Assembly (NCBI GenBank): GCA_002104985.1
Contig: MCGO01000042.1
Location: 186,001 to 250,000, forward strand
DNA from: Rhizoclosmatium globosum
Lineage: Eukaryota; Chytridiomycota; Chytridiomycetes; Chytridiales; Chytriomycetaceae
Length of the DNA stretch: 64,000 bases
Direction: 5' to 3'
Every line of letters starts with the position of its first letter. The first letter of the stretch is position 1. The notes under the pieces are model-generated. The model was not told where the DNA came from. It searched no databases and saw only the letters and a program-made list of their open reading frames with translations. The position numbers were made by a program, and so were the translations under genes. This document shows, piece by piece, positions 8,680 to 19,799 of the stretch.

Positions 8680-11600
8680 TCAAGCTGCCTTGGTTTTGTA
8701 GAACTGATGAAAGAAGAGGATTAAGATTGAAAATCAGTTTTGATAATGTACTCACGGCGTTGTAGTCAAGGCGAATACGGAGACCATGTAGGTTTACATC
8801 TGGATGGCTTGACAATGCATTCAGCATGGTCTGCAAATCAGACTGAAAACCCATCAGTACACTTAAAAAGGAAACCAGCATACTCAAACATGATATTCTT
8901 CCGCGATAGTTCTCAGAGCAATACCAGCCCGATCAGCTCTCTCCGTCAAAGTCCCACTACTCTTCTCTGAAACGTGTAACCGAGCGTCATGAGCAGATGC
9001 AATCCGATTCTACAGTTGTTGTTAACTATGAAAATATTCACCAAATGAAACCAAACCCACCAGCAACCGGGCTTCATAGGCCTTAACATCACTTTGCTTG
9101 GCTACTTTAGCCATTTCAATACCAATTTCAACCAGCTCTTCCTTCACATTGAACAGAAATTTGTCAGAATCAAACACATCACCCAAAAGGGAACCAAACC
9201 ATTGCATGCTGGAACTTGAAGATAACATCAAAGAGCCCAATCAACATGGAAAACATGTTTTGCTAGAAACAACGCCTCCATGTTAGCATAGTTGAATGGT
9301 CGATCGCGTCGAAAAAACTCACATTCTCCCCAACACTCGCAGCCAACAACCCACGCGATGTAATATTATTCAAATACTTGTTATGCGCTCCAATCAATTG
9401 ATCCAAATCGCCTGTTCGCTTTCCAAGGTACTCGTTCAACTCATTCCAGGAACTCTCCAGCACTTCAAACAAGATATAATATTGCAGTTGATACGTGAAA
9501 TGAATCATTTCACTCAGCACCACAGAGCAAAAGTGGAAATGTTGACCAACGTCTGTAAAAGCGATAGGTCCAGTCAGTTTCGACAACTTTGTCCGGTAAA
9601 CGCACCTTTCATTTTACGAAACGCGGTGTACTCCGTCATACCCCGTCTCCATGCAACAGAGAGTGAATGCTCAACACGTTTCAAGCGCCACAAGAATGTA
9701 AACAGCTTCATGTACTGATGCATCGACTGCGCAGGGAACACAGTACTTATTGGCGAATCTGTGTGATAATCCAGCGTGAATACATCCCATCCGCTATCTC
9801 CAGTTGAAATCTAAATTGGTGTTGAGTTTGTGAGACCAAAACACGCATTCTCGCACCTCCAACAATCGAACATCGAGGCGTCGAAGAACATCCATATCGT
9901 CATGTTGGGCATTGGACGCACGAATGCTTGATTCCAGGATTCCAGTGAGGTTGTGTCGAAGAATTCCGTGTGCTGGCTTGGACAAGTCGGCACTACTCAC
10001 GAATTAACTATCACTCACTTGAAAAGGAGAAGCACTGACCCAAGCTTATCCATCAGGTTCTGGACAAAGTCACCCTGACCCAACAATAAATACTTCTTCA
10101 ATGCTTGCAAGTGCGTCATGAGTTTGTATTTTCCAAACAACAGGTCGAGAATGTGTGCACTGATACTTGTATAGGCGGTGGTAATAGATTTTTCAAGTGC
10201 TGACGAGTCGCCATATTCCAAGAAACCTGAGTCCGATTGAACTTTCAGTCAGGTTCACAAATTCTCTTGATCAAAGATTTACCTGGAGGCGAAGAAACCA
10301 ACTCCTGGCTTCTCTTAATGACAAACGTTTCCTCCCCACAACAGTATCGGATAAAGTTCAAACTCTTTCCAATAAGGAAACACTAGTACTGGGTGAGACC
10401 AAACCAGCAATCACCAAATAACGAACCTTCTTGGCTACTCCACGATGAAAGAAAGATGGGATCATTTCCTGTCTTAGAAGATATTGGTTTCTCCACATAT
10501 TACTCTCATCCACATTCCGATCTTGTACAACAAAAAACTCATTGAAAGGATCATTCAATTCTCCCTCATAGAGCCATCGCTTCAACATTTGATAGAACGG
10601 TACGGAAATCTGTAAAAAAAAACACATCATTAGGTCAAATAAAAACTTTGGAATAACCAAACGAACCTCCTTCAACAACCCCTCCACAAACTGCTTAACA
10701 AACGGATCACCATGATTGGTATACCCGTGAATCATGGAAAGCAACGCGCCACCGCGTAACCCATCACTTGAATCCACGAGAACAGAGACCAACCGCAGTT
10801 TAAGCAGTGGCTCATGAATCCATACAAGCAGTCTTTTGAGCGAAAGTCCCTTTGACGCAAAATCTGCCGTCCCCGCTTGATCCGCTTTCGTAAATTGATC
10901 TTCCAATTGAGCAATCAAATGAAAATGAGCAGTGAGTTCCTTTTGGATGCCTACACAGAATCCCTACATTCAAACTGTTTAAAAACTGTGACCAAAATTG
11001 TCGTTCGCCGTCACATACCTGTCGAACCAGTCCATCAGCCCGATTCTCACAAGTCCATGAATCGATACGCTTTTTGATGCGTCGATACAACCACCCGACT
11101 TCAGAGAGTCTGTGGATGGTTTCGAGAGTAGGAGCAGGAATCCACACATCGCTGTGGACGACAAACGCGTCAAGAGAAGCGTTGTATTTGATGTATCGAC
11201 CGTCAATGTCTTGGAACATAAACATGACGTCTCGAAGTAGAAGGGGTTCGGTGATTTGAAGTTCTGTCATTAATTTAGATTGAAGTGTCATGACAAAGAA
11301 TGCGTGACAGTACATGTACTTCGTACAATCTTCGCTCATGCTTCACTTCAAGTCAAACTCTCACTTTCACTCTCACACTCTCTCTCTCACTCTACTCAAA
11401 AAAAACACACTAAACTGGCATTGTCGTTGGATCCACCTAAAAGGTAATACCCATTACATGGACCCCGAGGCTTTTTCAAAACTGAATCCGAGTCAGTTGT
11501 ATCATTATTGATTTCAGCAGCAGGAGGAAAAGCTTGGGGAAGAGTAGGGAATTGAGGAGCAGCTTTGATTGATTTGATGCCCATGACAGCGAACGCGTTA

Positions 11601-12257
11601 TCAATGAACTGAAGGAGCCGTTAACTTTTGATAAGAAGAAATAACTGAGGGCATACCATATCCGCCTGGTTTTTGAAGGAGGATTGGTCACTGACAGTGA
11701 GTAGAAAGTGGAGTACAGCCCATTTCCGGTTCAGAATATTCTATATGTAGTCAAAAGCATCATGAGTAAAATAACAAAGCGGCAGTGAAAAGACACGCCG
11801 CACCATTGAAGCCAGTCGTTGATTGAGGTTCGAGAAGACCAAAGCTTGTTGCATTGATGGGTCCTTCTTGATGACTGTCAAAGGTGTGTGAGTTTTACAA
11901 GGAGGCAGTGGTAGCAAACAAAAAGAAGAGACGCACGTTTCTTCTTGATTGCATCAGCGGATTGAGAGTCGTCTGCGGCGACAGTTGACGCGATTCGGCT
12001 GCCAAAGCATCATCATTGACGACAGTTTTAGGATAGTTTTTAAGAGAAGAAAGACGGGCTTCACCTGTTGAGTATTCTTTCTGCGGCGGCAGTTGCGGCA
12101 CTTCGAATTGCGGCGTTGTTGGTTGTTGGAGTGTTCGAGTTGGAGTTGTTGCTGGCGGGCACAAGCAGGACAACGAGACGCGCCAGATTGCGTGACACGG
12201 CGCCTGCTTTGTTGGTGCTGGTCGAAGTAGTGGTGGCAGTGGCTGAAGTGGCGGCAT
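8680..12257 (-). CDS. Gamma-tubulin complex component 2 (GCP2/Spc97 family)
   Basis: Multi-exon minus-strand gene. Recognisable blocks in order: an N-terminal Pro/Ala-rich region (start about 12257, [11 protein letters not shown]), then [23 protein letters not shown] and [15 protein letters not shown] of the N-terminal GCP (grip1) domain, [50 protein letters not shown] with NDPFNEFFV, and [17 protein letters not shown]. Further on are [23 protein letters not shown], then the C-terminal gamma-tubulin-binding region ending [27 protein letters not shown]2 pairs with GCP3 to form the gamma-tubulin small complex that nucleates microtubules at spindle poles and basal bodies. Individual exon ends in the first 1.5 kb (10900-12257) were not all resolved. 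Confidence 0.9.
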
Positions 12258-12386
12258 TTGGTGGTTGGAAGGTTGGTTGGTGGGTGTCAGCAAGAAGCAC
12301 CGAGTGTGAGTGTGAGTGTGAGAGCATTTGTTTGTTGCCCTTTCTACTCACATCAAACAAAATAAACTATCGCCAAAGTAACAAAC

Positions 12387-12743
12387 ATGGCTGCTGTGAG
12401 TTCATGATTTGTCCAGCACTTCCTCGTACTCACTGTGAATCCAAAGCTCGATGCTCACTTCAGAACCCTCGTTGAAACGTGTGTTGTTTGTGTCCTAATT
12501 GTTACCCTTTCCTTACCATCCCCTTTCTCTCCCTTCATAGATATGCCGACATCAAGGCAATCCTGATAACTGACAGAGACGGCGTCATTCTGTTGAAGGG
12601 TGCTGCATATCCGTGCCTGATAAACTCGTATCATTAACTATCTTCTTCAATCGAATTCAATTCATTCAGTCGAACAACCCAACCTTCCTGCAAAAGTTAC
12701 TAAGGCTGCCCTGTCCGCCACATTCTCTCTATCTTGTGACCAA
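12387..12743 (+). CDS. LAMTOR3/MP1-like (Ragulator, roadblock fold), incomplete
   Basis: An upstream ATG at 12387 (MAA, donor gtgagt), an exon reading YADIKAILITDRDGVILLK after the acceptor near 12540, and a further exon reading QPNLPAKVTKAALSATFSLSCDQ up to 12743. LAMTOR3 proteins start MAAELRKFL, contain an AILVTDRDGV block and then a FLSTFALATDQ block, so the match is to the first half of that family, a scaffold of the Ragulator complex on lysosome or vacuole membranes. The expected second half (SKLGL...YQVVQFN) was not found in 12744-13450. The gene may therefore be truncated, contain further errors, or be misassigned. An exon linking MAA to YADIK is also not settled. Confidence 0.45.
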
Positions 12744-13456
12744 GTAATTGTTTACTCCCAATCACCGTCTCTACCACCCCAGCCTAAACCGACTTTTGAT
12801 TCTCGGACTTTTGATTCTTGTCAAATAAGGATTGGAGTAAAATGGCCCGAAGTAGATGGGGAGCCGGAGTGAAGGACTTGACGGCGTGCAGAACATATCT
12901 GGATTAAAGTGTACGCGAACGTGCATTCTGCGTTGCGAAGATTTGACTATGGAATCTGTATCGTTCAAAAATCAGGCGAAAGGGAGAGACTTCTTCACCT
13001 TTGAGATAATCGTTGCCTTACAACACTCTCGACACGACATGATTCAAACATAGTACTTCTTCACATTGCTCAAAAGCTAAATATCTGAATTACTTATAGG
13101 CTACAAAATTGGGAATGGGTAAAGCATTGATGGTTATGTCTGCCTTTGACGAATACCAAATCGTTCAATACACATATTCTCCTTGATTCTCCATCTAATT
13201 GCTCCCACACATGCAAATACCGGTATGTTTTTTTATATGTTTGTACACATACCATTGGCATTAAGAACACCAATGAAGGACTCCTTATCGAAATTGGAAG
13301 TCAACTGAAAAACGAAGTCCTAATTATTGGGAACGCAGTCGTCGCTGCTTAGTCTGTATAATACGCATAAACATAAAGAACCAAAATGTTCTCATTCCTC
13401 TTTTCTATTTTCGATATAAACCCAAAAAGAAAAAAAGAAAGAAACCAACCCTTCAA
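12744..13456. other. Region with no assigned gene between the LAMTOR3-like exons and RPA12
   Basis: No conserved coding sequence recognised on either strand. Short ORFs here show no familiar motif. Missing 3' exons of the LAMTOR3-like gene, if they exist, should lie here. Confidence 0.4.
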
Positions 13457-14029
13457 ATGGCACCAAAACCAAAAGGCCAGACCCAAAAACACTCTCTCAT
13501 CTTCTGTCCAGACTGTGGATCTCTTCTGGATCCACCCGAGTCCCTTGAGACCAACGTCCAATGCCGTCTTTGTGCCTGTATCATTCGATCAGAAGGTAAA
13601 CCCACAGTTTTCAACTTCAGTTCACACCATGGGGGCTCATATCCATACACCTTGTACCAGACTTTGACGCCGTTGAAGTGATTACTCAAAGCAATGCCTC
13701 TGCGTTCCCCGAGCGACCGTCAGTGAACAAGAAGAAGGAAGGTGAAGAGGAAGACACGATTGCTCACTTGCGAGATGGAGCACTGTGAGTGGAATTTGAT
13801 TCATGTGTTGTAAGTAACATTCTTGTACCATTTAGATCAAGGAAAAGTGTCCAAAGTGCGACGTAAGTGACACTCCCATATCAATCAGATTCCTTTTCAT
13901 AACTCAAACTCGCAACTATAGGCCCCAGAAATGGTTTTCCACACTGCTCAGCTTAGAAGTGCCGATGAAGGACAAACTATTTTCTATTCGTGTGTAAAGT
14001 GTGGATTCAAGGAGAAGCTCCACAGTTAA
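13457..14029 (+). CDS. RPA12: RNA polymerase I subunit RPA12 (A12.2)
   Basis: Exons 13457-13595, 13661-13784, 13836-13862 and 13922-14029. Exon 1 holds the N-terminal zinc ribbon: FCPDCGSLL...VQCRLCACII. The last exons hold the TFIIS-type C-terminal ribbon: IKEKCPKCD, then HTAQLRSADEGQTIFYSCVKCGFKEK, with the conserved DEGQT(I/V)FY(S/T)C signature that supports RNA cleavage in Pol I. Total length about 120 residues fits the family. The junction between the exon ending at 13784 and the one starting at 13836 is off by one base, so a base may be missing near the donor. RPB9 at 26.8-27.4 kb is the equivalent Pol II subunit. Confidence 0.92.
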
Positions 14030-14205
14030 TTCCAAATACATTCGAATACTCCACTCAAATCGAAACTTCCCTTCAAATAATATCAATGCGTTGGACTTTT
14101 AATTACTTTGAATGAATCAAATAGGAATGCAAAACCCCCAACAGCAGAAAAAAACAAATAACGAAAGATATGCTCCTCCAACAAAGAGGAGTGATGACAC
14201 AAAGT

Positions 14206-16597
14206 TTACATGTCGGGAACGTTCAAAACAGTCTTGATCTTCTTCACAGTTTTCCTATTTTATCAAAAACAACGTTAGTGAATTGTGGTAAGTTGGTATC
14301 TTGTGAAAATAACGCACCAGTCATCCATTGTCAGATCATTTCTGAAGGTAGTCTTCAAAATATCAATTGAAGCACGAGTAATATGAGAGTACAAGTCGTT
14401 CTCCATGGTAAAGTGACGACCAAACATTTTGGGTGTATCGTATCCAGGAACTTCAAGCTTAATCGACACAGACCCTCCATTCTTTTTGATTTCCTGGAGT
14501 GCCTTTCTGTTCAACTCAATACCAGTACATTTACCCAAGGATGTAATATTTTTCTGTGATAATGACCGCGGTTAATGCACTTTCGACACAATAACAAAGA
14601 AATACTCACGTTCTCATCAACCACACAAATAGGAGTTCCGACCTTCAAAGTACCTTCAATCACATCCACACCCATAATAATAGGACTTCTCTTGTTGAAC
14701 ACCATTCCCGGGATAATTCGCAGAATACATGGGAACACAGCTTGTGGCGCGGCATCTCGTTTCTTCATCTCATCGATATTCTTCATGTGTGTAGTAAACT
14801 GGTCAAACAAGTGATAAATAATGTCAGCCCGGAAAATCTTGATTCCATTCGCTTCAGCCATTTCTTCAGCATCCTTATCAACGGCAACATCGAAACAGAG
14901 CATCATGGCCAATTCTCGGTGCTTTTCAAGCATGGTCATGGTACGAATGATATCCTTCTTGTGTACAGGTCCAATGTTGTAACCAGACACTGGAATCTTC
15001 ATGTCCTTCAAGAAAGTCAACAAAGCTTCCAAGGAACCAAGAGTAGAAGCCTGTACACAGACTCCACGACCAGGTGTAATGAACTTTTCGTTGAGGTTAC
15101 TGAAGTCACTCATAATCTCGTCGTAGAAATCTTTTTCGTCGTCATCTTCGCCAAGAACGAGTAGACGTGAACCAGCAATTGCCTTTTCAAGTCCTGGAGC
15201 AGAGATCTTCACTCCCAAAGACGCTTTCACTTCCTTGTGGTGGACATATGCAGATTTGATACGGAGTTCTCGCATTGGTTCGGGCGTTAGTAGGGCACGA
15301 ATGTTTGTGATGATTGGGCCTTGAAGACCACAAACCATAATCTTGTCACCCTCCTTCAAAACACTAAATAAAGAATGAGCCAAAGGAGACGTTAAGTTCG
15401 ACGCACTCACCCGTTACAAAGAACGACATCGATGGTAGTACCAAGACCCTCAATAACCTTGACTTCCAACACAGTACACTCCAGAGAACCAACGTACATG
15501 AGAGATTCAGTCAAACGGTTCTGAGTCAAATCAACAAGCAAGTGCAACAAGTCTGGAATACCCTCTCCAGTAATAGCAGAGGTTGGAACCAACGACACAT
15601 ACTTGGAAATGTTCTTGTTGTCATAGTACAACTCAGCGTTCAATCCCTGTTCAGCAAACGCAACCTTGGTCTTTGCAACACGCTCGTTGTACTCGCGATA
15701 ACGTGGTCAGGTTGCTGAGCAAGGGAGTCTCTGACAGGACAGTTTGGAATCGACTTCCATCCGTAAATTCTGTCAATCTTGTTGAGAGCGACAATGAATG
15801 GCGTCTTACGCGCCTTCAAGAGACCAATAGACTCGATGGTTTGTGGCTCAAGTCCGTGCATGATATCAACAACAAGAACAGCAATGTTACAGAGAGAGGA
15901 ACCACGGGAACGCAAGTTGGTGAAAGACTCGTGTCCAGGAGTATCAATAATCAAGAGACCTGGCAACTTGTAGTCAGGAACAACGCCCTTGTGAAGTTCA
16001 GCAGTCTTTTGACGAATGGCTTCCATTGGGAAGAACGTGGCTCCGATTTGCTGGGTGATACCTCCAGCTTCTCCTTCTTGGACGTTGGTTTGACGGATCT
16101 TGTCGAGAACCTTGGTTTTACCCGTGTCGACGTGTCCAAGAATACAACAAATGGGGGAACGGAGGTTGTCTTTTGATCTGGCAGCGAGCGCAGCTTTGTG
16201 AGCGGCCTAAAGGTTGAAGTTAGCGCAATTTGTCTCAACGTTTTTTGTCGCTTTACCTCCTTCTTTCTGGCAACTTCCAACTTACGAAGCAACTCAGCCT
16301 TCTTGGTAGAAGACAACTTGGGCTCATCATCAGACTCATCATCAGAGTCGTCGTCATCATCATCCTATAAAATCGAGTCAATGTTTCAACTAAGTGATAA
16401 GGTGAACAAACCTCATCAGAATCATCTTCGTCGTCATCATCATCCTCATCATCGTCGTCGTCTTCGTCATCGTCATCTTCCTCTTCCTCCTGCTTTGGTG
16501 GTGCCTTTCCTTTCTGTGGGGATGCAACAGCCTTTGCAGGAGCAGCCTTGGCCGCGACAACAGGTGCAGCAGCCTTGGCCGGAGTAGTCTTTGCAAC

Positions 16598-16629
<32 letters not shown>

Positions 16630-18539
16630 GCTTCGCTGGAACGGCAGCAGCCGGCTTGGCAGCAACAGCCTTTGGAGCTGGAGCTGGGGCAGCCTCTTCA
16701 TCTGCACTCTCATCATCCCAATTATCCTTGGCAGCTTCATCCTCAGAGCTGGCATCCCAATCATCCTTCACGTCCTCCTCCTCATCCCACGCAGCCGCAG
16801 GCTTCGCAGCAGCCTTTTCAGTCAAAGCAAGAGCAACACGAGCGCGTTCCATAGCTTCAGCCTCGATTCTAGCTTCCTCGGCTTCCTCGGCTTCCTTTGC
16901 GGCAAGAGCAGCAGCTTCTTCAGCAGCGGCCTTACGGTCCTCTTCCTTCTCGACTACGGATTCAGCCTGTTTAGCGCCAGATTGTTGTGGCTTCTTCTTC
17001 TTTCCGTACACGACACGTTTTGGCTTCTTTTCGGCTTCTTCGTCGTCACCCTTTTCGAGAGCCTCAACTTTGAGACCTTGGGCCAACATGGCTTGGAGAC
17101 GGGCAGCAGCGGCGGCGGCAGCTTGCTTTTGAGCTGGAGTCATGTATTTTCCAGCCTTCTTCAGCTCCTCCTTCTTGAGCTGTAAAGCGGTTAAGTGTTT
17201 ATGTTTTTGATTTGAATTTCATGGTTGACTTACTCTCTCCTTCTCCTTCTTCTTGGCACGAGTCTCCTCCTTCTCTCTTTCGATGGCAGCCAAACGCTCT
17301 TCTTCCTCTTGGATCTTGCGTTGCTCCTCCTCTTCCTGTACAACATTGTTAGGTTGAGAATCAGGAATAGAATTGCACAAACCAATCTCTTGGCCTCTTC
17401 CTCAGCAGCCTTCTTTGCAGCCATCATTTGTTGGAGAGCAGCAATAGCTCCACCCTTCTTCTTTCCTCCAGCAGCTGGAGCAGGAGCAGGTTCTTCAACA
17501 GGAGCAGCAGCGGCACCCTTCTTCTTCTTGTTCTTGCCCTTTCCACCAGCCTCTTCTTCCTCATCGGCAGCAGGGGTGCTGGCAACAGCAGCCTGAACAA
17601 TTGCAGCAGCTTCGGCCTTCTTGGCTTTTTCAGCAGCCTTTTGACGTTCCTGTACAGAAAAGGTAAGAATACAGTACAAAAGTAATAATTCCCCACTAAG
17701 AATCATACCTTGCGTTCCTTCTCCTTCTCCTTTTTACTCTTAACGGTTCCAGAAGCTGGCTCATCGTCATCAGCTGGTGCAGCAGCCTTCTTGACTTCCT
17801 TCTTTGGAGCAGGAGCAGCGGCTGCTTCAGCTTCCTCTGCATCAAGTTTTTCGAGAATAGCAGCAGCATCTTCCTCATCGTCATCATCCGCACGCTTTCC
17901 CTTCTTTCCCTTTGCCTTCTTGTTGTCCTTTGCAGGAGCAGGGGCAGGAGCCGCCGCAGCCGCTTCCTTCTCCTCCAACTCGAGCGCATCCAACTTTGCC
18001 ATGATAGCAGCGGCATCTTCCTCGTCATCGTCGTCGTTCTTCCCCTTCTTTCCCTTCGCCTTCTTTCCCTTTCCCTTCTGAGCCTGTTTTGGAGCATCGT
18101 CCAACTCGGCGGCAGCTTCTGCGGCTTCGAGGGCATCTAGTTTAGCAAGGATGGCAGCGGCATCTTCCTCGTCGTCGTCATCGTCCTTCTTCTTTTTTGG
18201 CTGTTTCTTTCCGCCCTTCTTTGCCTTTGAGACAATTGACATGAGGCCGCCGAGGTCGTTTCCCTGGATTGGATTGGATTTGATTAGATTTGAATCAGTT
18301 GAATAGTTGGTGTTAATTCAAGGGCAGGAGAGCGAGAAGGCAGTGCGGGAAAGAGACGTGGATAAGCAGCAGAGAAGGGACATCAAACACACATCTTCAT
18401 CGACATTCGCCTCTTCAAGATCGTCTTTGGCAACGGGAACAGCAGGTGAAACAACTGGTTCAACCGCAAACCCGGCATCGAGTTCGTCGTCAAAGTCGTC
18501 GTTGCGCTTTCCTTTCTTCTTGTCCTTCTTGGGCGGCAT
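14206..18539 (-). CDS. EIF5B: Translation initiation factor eIF5B (one frame break)
   Basis: Ten exons: 18393-18539, 17709-18263, 17383-17649, 17234-17335, 16412-17179, 16257-16364, 15411-16206, 14610-15363, 14318-14553 and 14206-14254. The start is [16 protein letters not shown]. The long N-terminal half is Lys/Ala/acidic and holds three copies of an acidic module (about [19 protein letters not shown]). The GTPase domain shows G1 [10 protein letters not shown]2 region [14 protein letters not shown]3 DTPGHESF and G4 NKIDRIYG. Domain II and the C-terminal domains follow, ending KTVLNVPDM. eIF5B joins ribosomal subunits. At about 15694-15700 the frame changes by one missing base between DHVI and [14 protein letters not shown], in a highly conserved part of an essential protein; this is best explained as a sequence error. 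Confidence 0.97.
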
Positions 18540-18614
18540 TTGCTTTTGTTGAAGAAAGTGAAAGTGAAGAAGTAGTCGGAGAAAAAAACAACTTGAAACT
18601 GAAGAAACAAACAA
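18540..18614. promoter_or_regulatory. Bidirectional promoter of eIF5B and PdxT/Sno genes
   Basis: Only 75 bp separate the two divergent start codons (18539 minus, 18615 plus), so both 5' UTRs and the core promoters must share this stretch. It is rich in A/G runs on the plus strand. No clear TATA box seen. Confidence 0.6.
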
Positions 18615-19635
18615 ATGTCGCAGACAACGAGTAAAGCTACTATTGGTGTCGTCGGTGAGTCTCTCCTCAATTACTAATAACACTGCATTCTGATCACAAG
18701 GTTTCTTTACTTGACTACAGCCCTCCAGGGTGCTTTCAGTGAACACATCTTCATGCTCCAGAGGCTGCCTCAATTGGTCGCATCAACAGTCGAAATCAGA
18801 TCCGCTCAGGACTTTGAAAAGTACAAGGACTCGATCGATGGAATTGTCCTGCCTGGCGGTGAAAGCACTACAATGTCAATCATCCTGGAACGGGAAACAG
18901 GTCTTGCTCAAGGCTTGAAACAATGGATTCAGGATGGAAAACCAATCTGGGTACGTTTTCTATTTGTTTCTCTTGGTACTGTCAGGGATTGCTTGAGGAT
19001 CATGGACACTGTTGGATGGGAGCTGTGTTACGGATGTTGGGGGTGGCGATGGTGAAGGAAACCCAATCGATGACATCATTCTCCCGGAAACCGGAACCTC
19101 GCGAATCTGTCCCATAATTTACTCAAATATATCAAATATGAGGATCTTTATCGACGCCGGACTGTCTTACATATTCCCAATCTCACATTCATCAAACGAA
19201 ATACTAAGCCTCACTATGCAGGGAACTTGCGCCGGTCTCATCATGCTCAGTGACGTAATCACTTCCACGAAACAAGGTGGTCAAACTAAACTCGGAGGTC
19301 TTCGTACAACTGTTCGCAGAAACGCTTTCGGTCGTCAATCTGACAGTTTCGAAATTGATCTCGAGATTCCTGCAATTGAAGCATACGGACCTAACCCAGC
19401 TACTGGTAGCTTGAAGCTGCCTGGTGTATTCATTCGTGCTCCAGTCATTGAAGCTGTTCATGATGAAGGTGTGCAAGTAATTGCTAAATTGCAAGGGCGT
19501 GAAGGCCGTGAAGGTGAAATTGTGGCAGTAAAGCAAGGAAATGTGTTGGGAAGTAGTTTCCACCCAGAATTGACTGGGGACGTTCGTTTCCACCAGTTGT
19601 TTGTTGATATCTGTCTCCAAAACAAGAAGAACTGA
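18615..19635 (+). CDS. SNO1: Pyridoxal 5'-phosphate synthase glutaminase subunit (PdxT/Sno)
   Basis: Exons 18615-18654, 18721-18950 and 19222-19635. The product reads GVVALQGAFSEHIFML, DGIVLPGGESTTMSIILE and, across the second intron, KPIW-GTCAGLIMLSD with the nucleophile Cys in GTCAG. It continues with GLRTTVRRNAFGRQSDSFE, FIRAPVIEAV and GSSFHPELTGDVRFH with the catalytic His-x-Glu. This is a class I glutamine amidotransferase that supplies ammonia to PdxS/Snz for vitamin B6 synthesis. The length of about 225 residues is normal. The partner gene SNZ/PdxS is not in this window, although in yeasts it is usually adjacent. The second intron is 271 nt, long for this window. Confidence 0.95.
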
Positions 19636-19799
19636 TTAAAATAAAGTATTTGCGGTAGAGACCGGGGAAGGTTTCGGAACGTTGGATCTCACTCTCTGTC
19701 GTTGAATCTCTCGGCCCTGAAAAAATCATGTGATTCTTTGCCTTGAATCTCACTGCACACTTTCCCTTTTACAGAACCTTCCTCCCTTTTATTGCATCC

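Noticed and set aside
15690..15705. Programmed -1 frameshift site in eIF5B
   Set aside because: No X XXY YYZ slippery heptamer and no obvious downstream structure; the same type of break occurs at unrelated sequences in many genes, so a missing base is simpler.
16253..17143. Long plus-strand ORFs (e.g. 16548-17132) opposite eIF5B
   Set aside because: They are Ala/Ser-rich mirror images of the repetitive minus-strand coding sequence, with no motif of their own.
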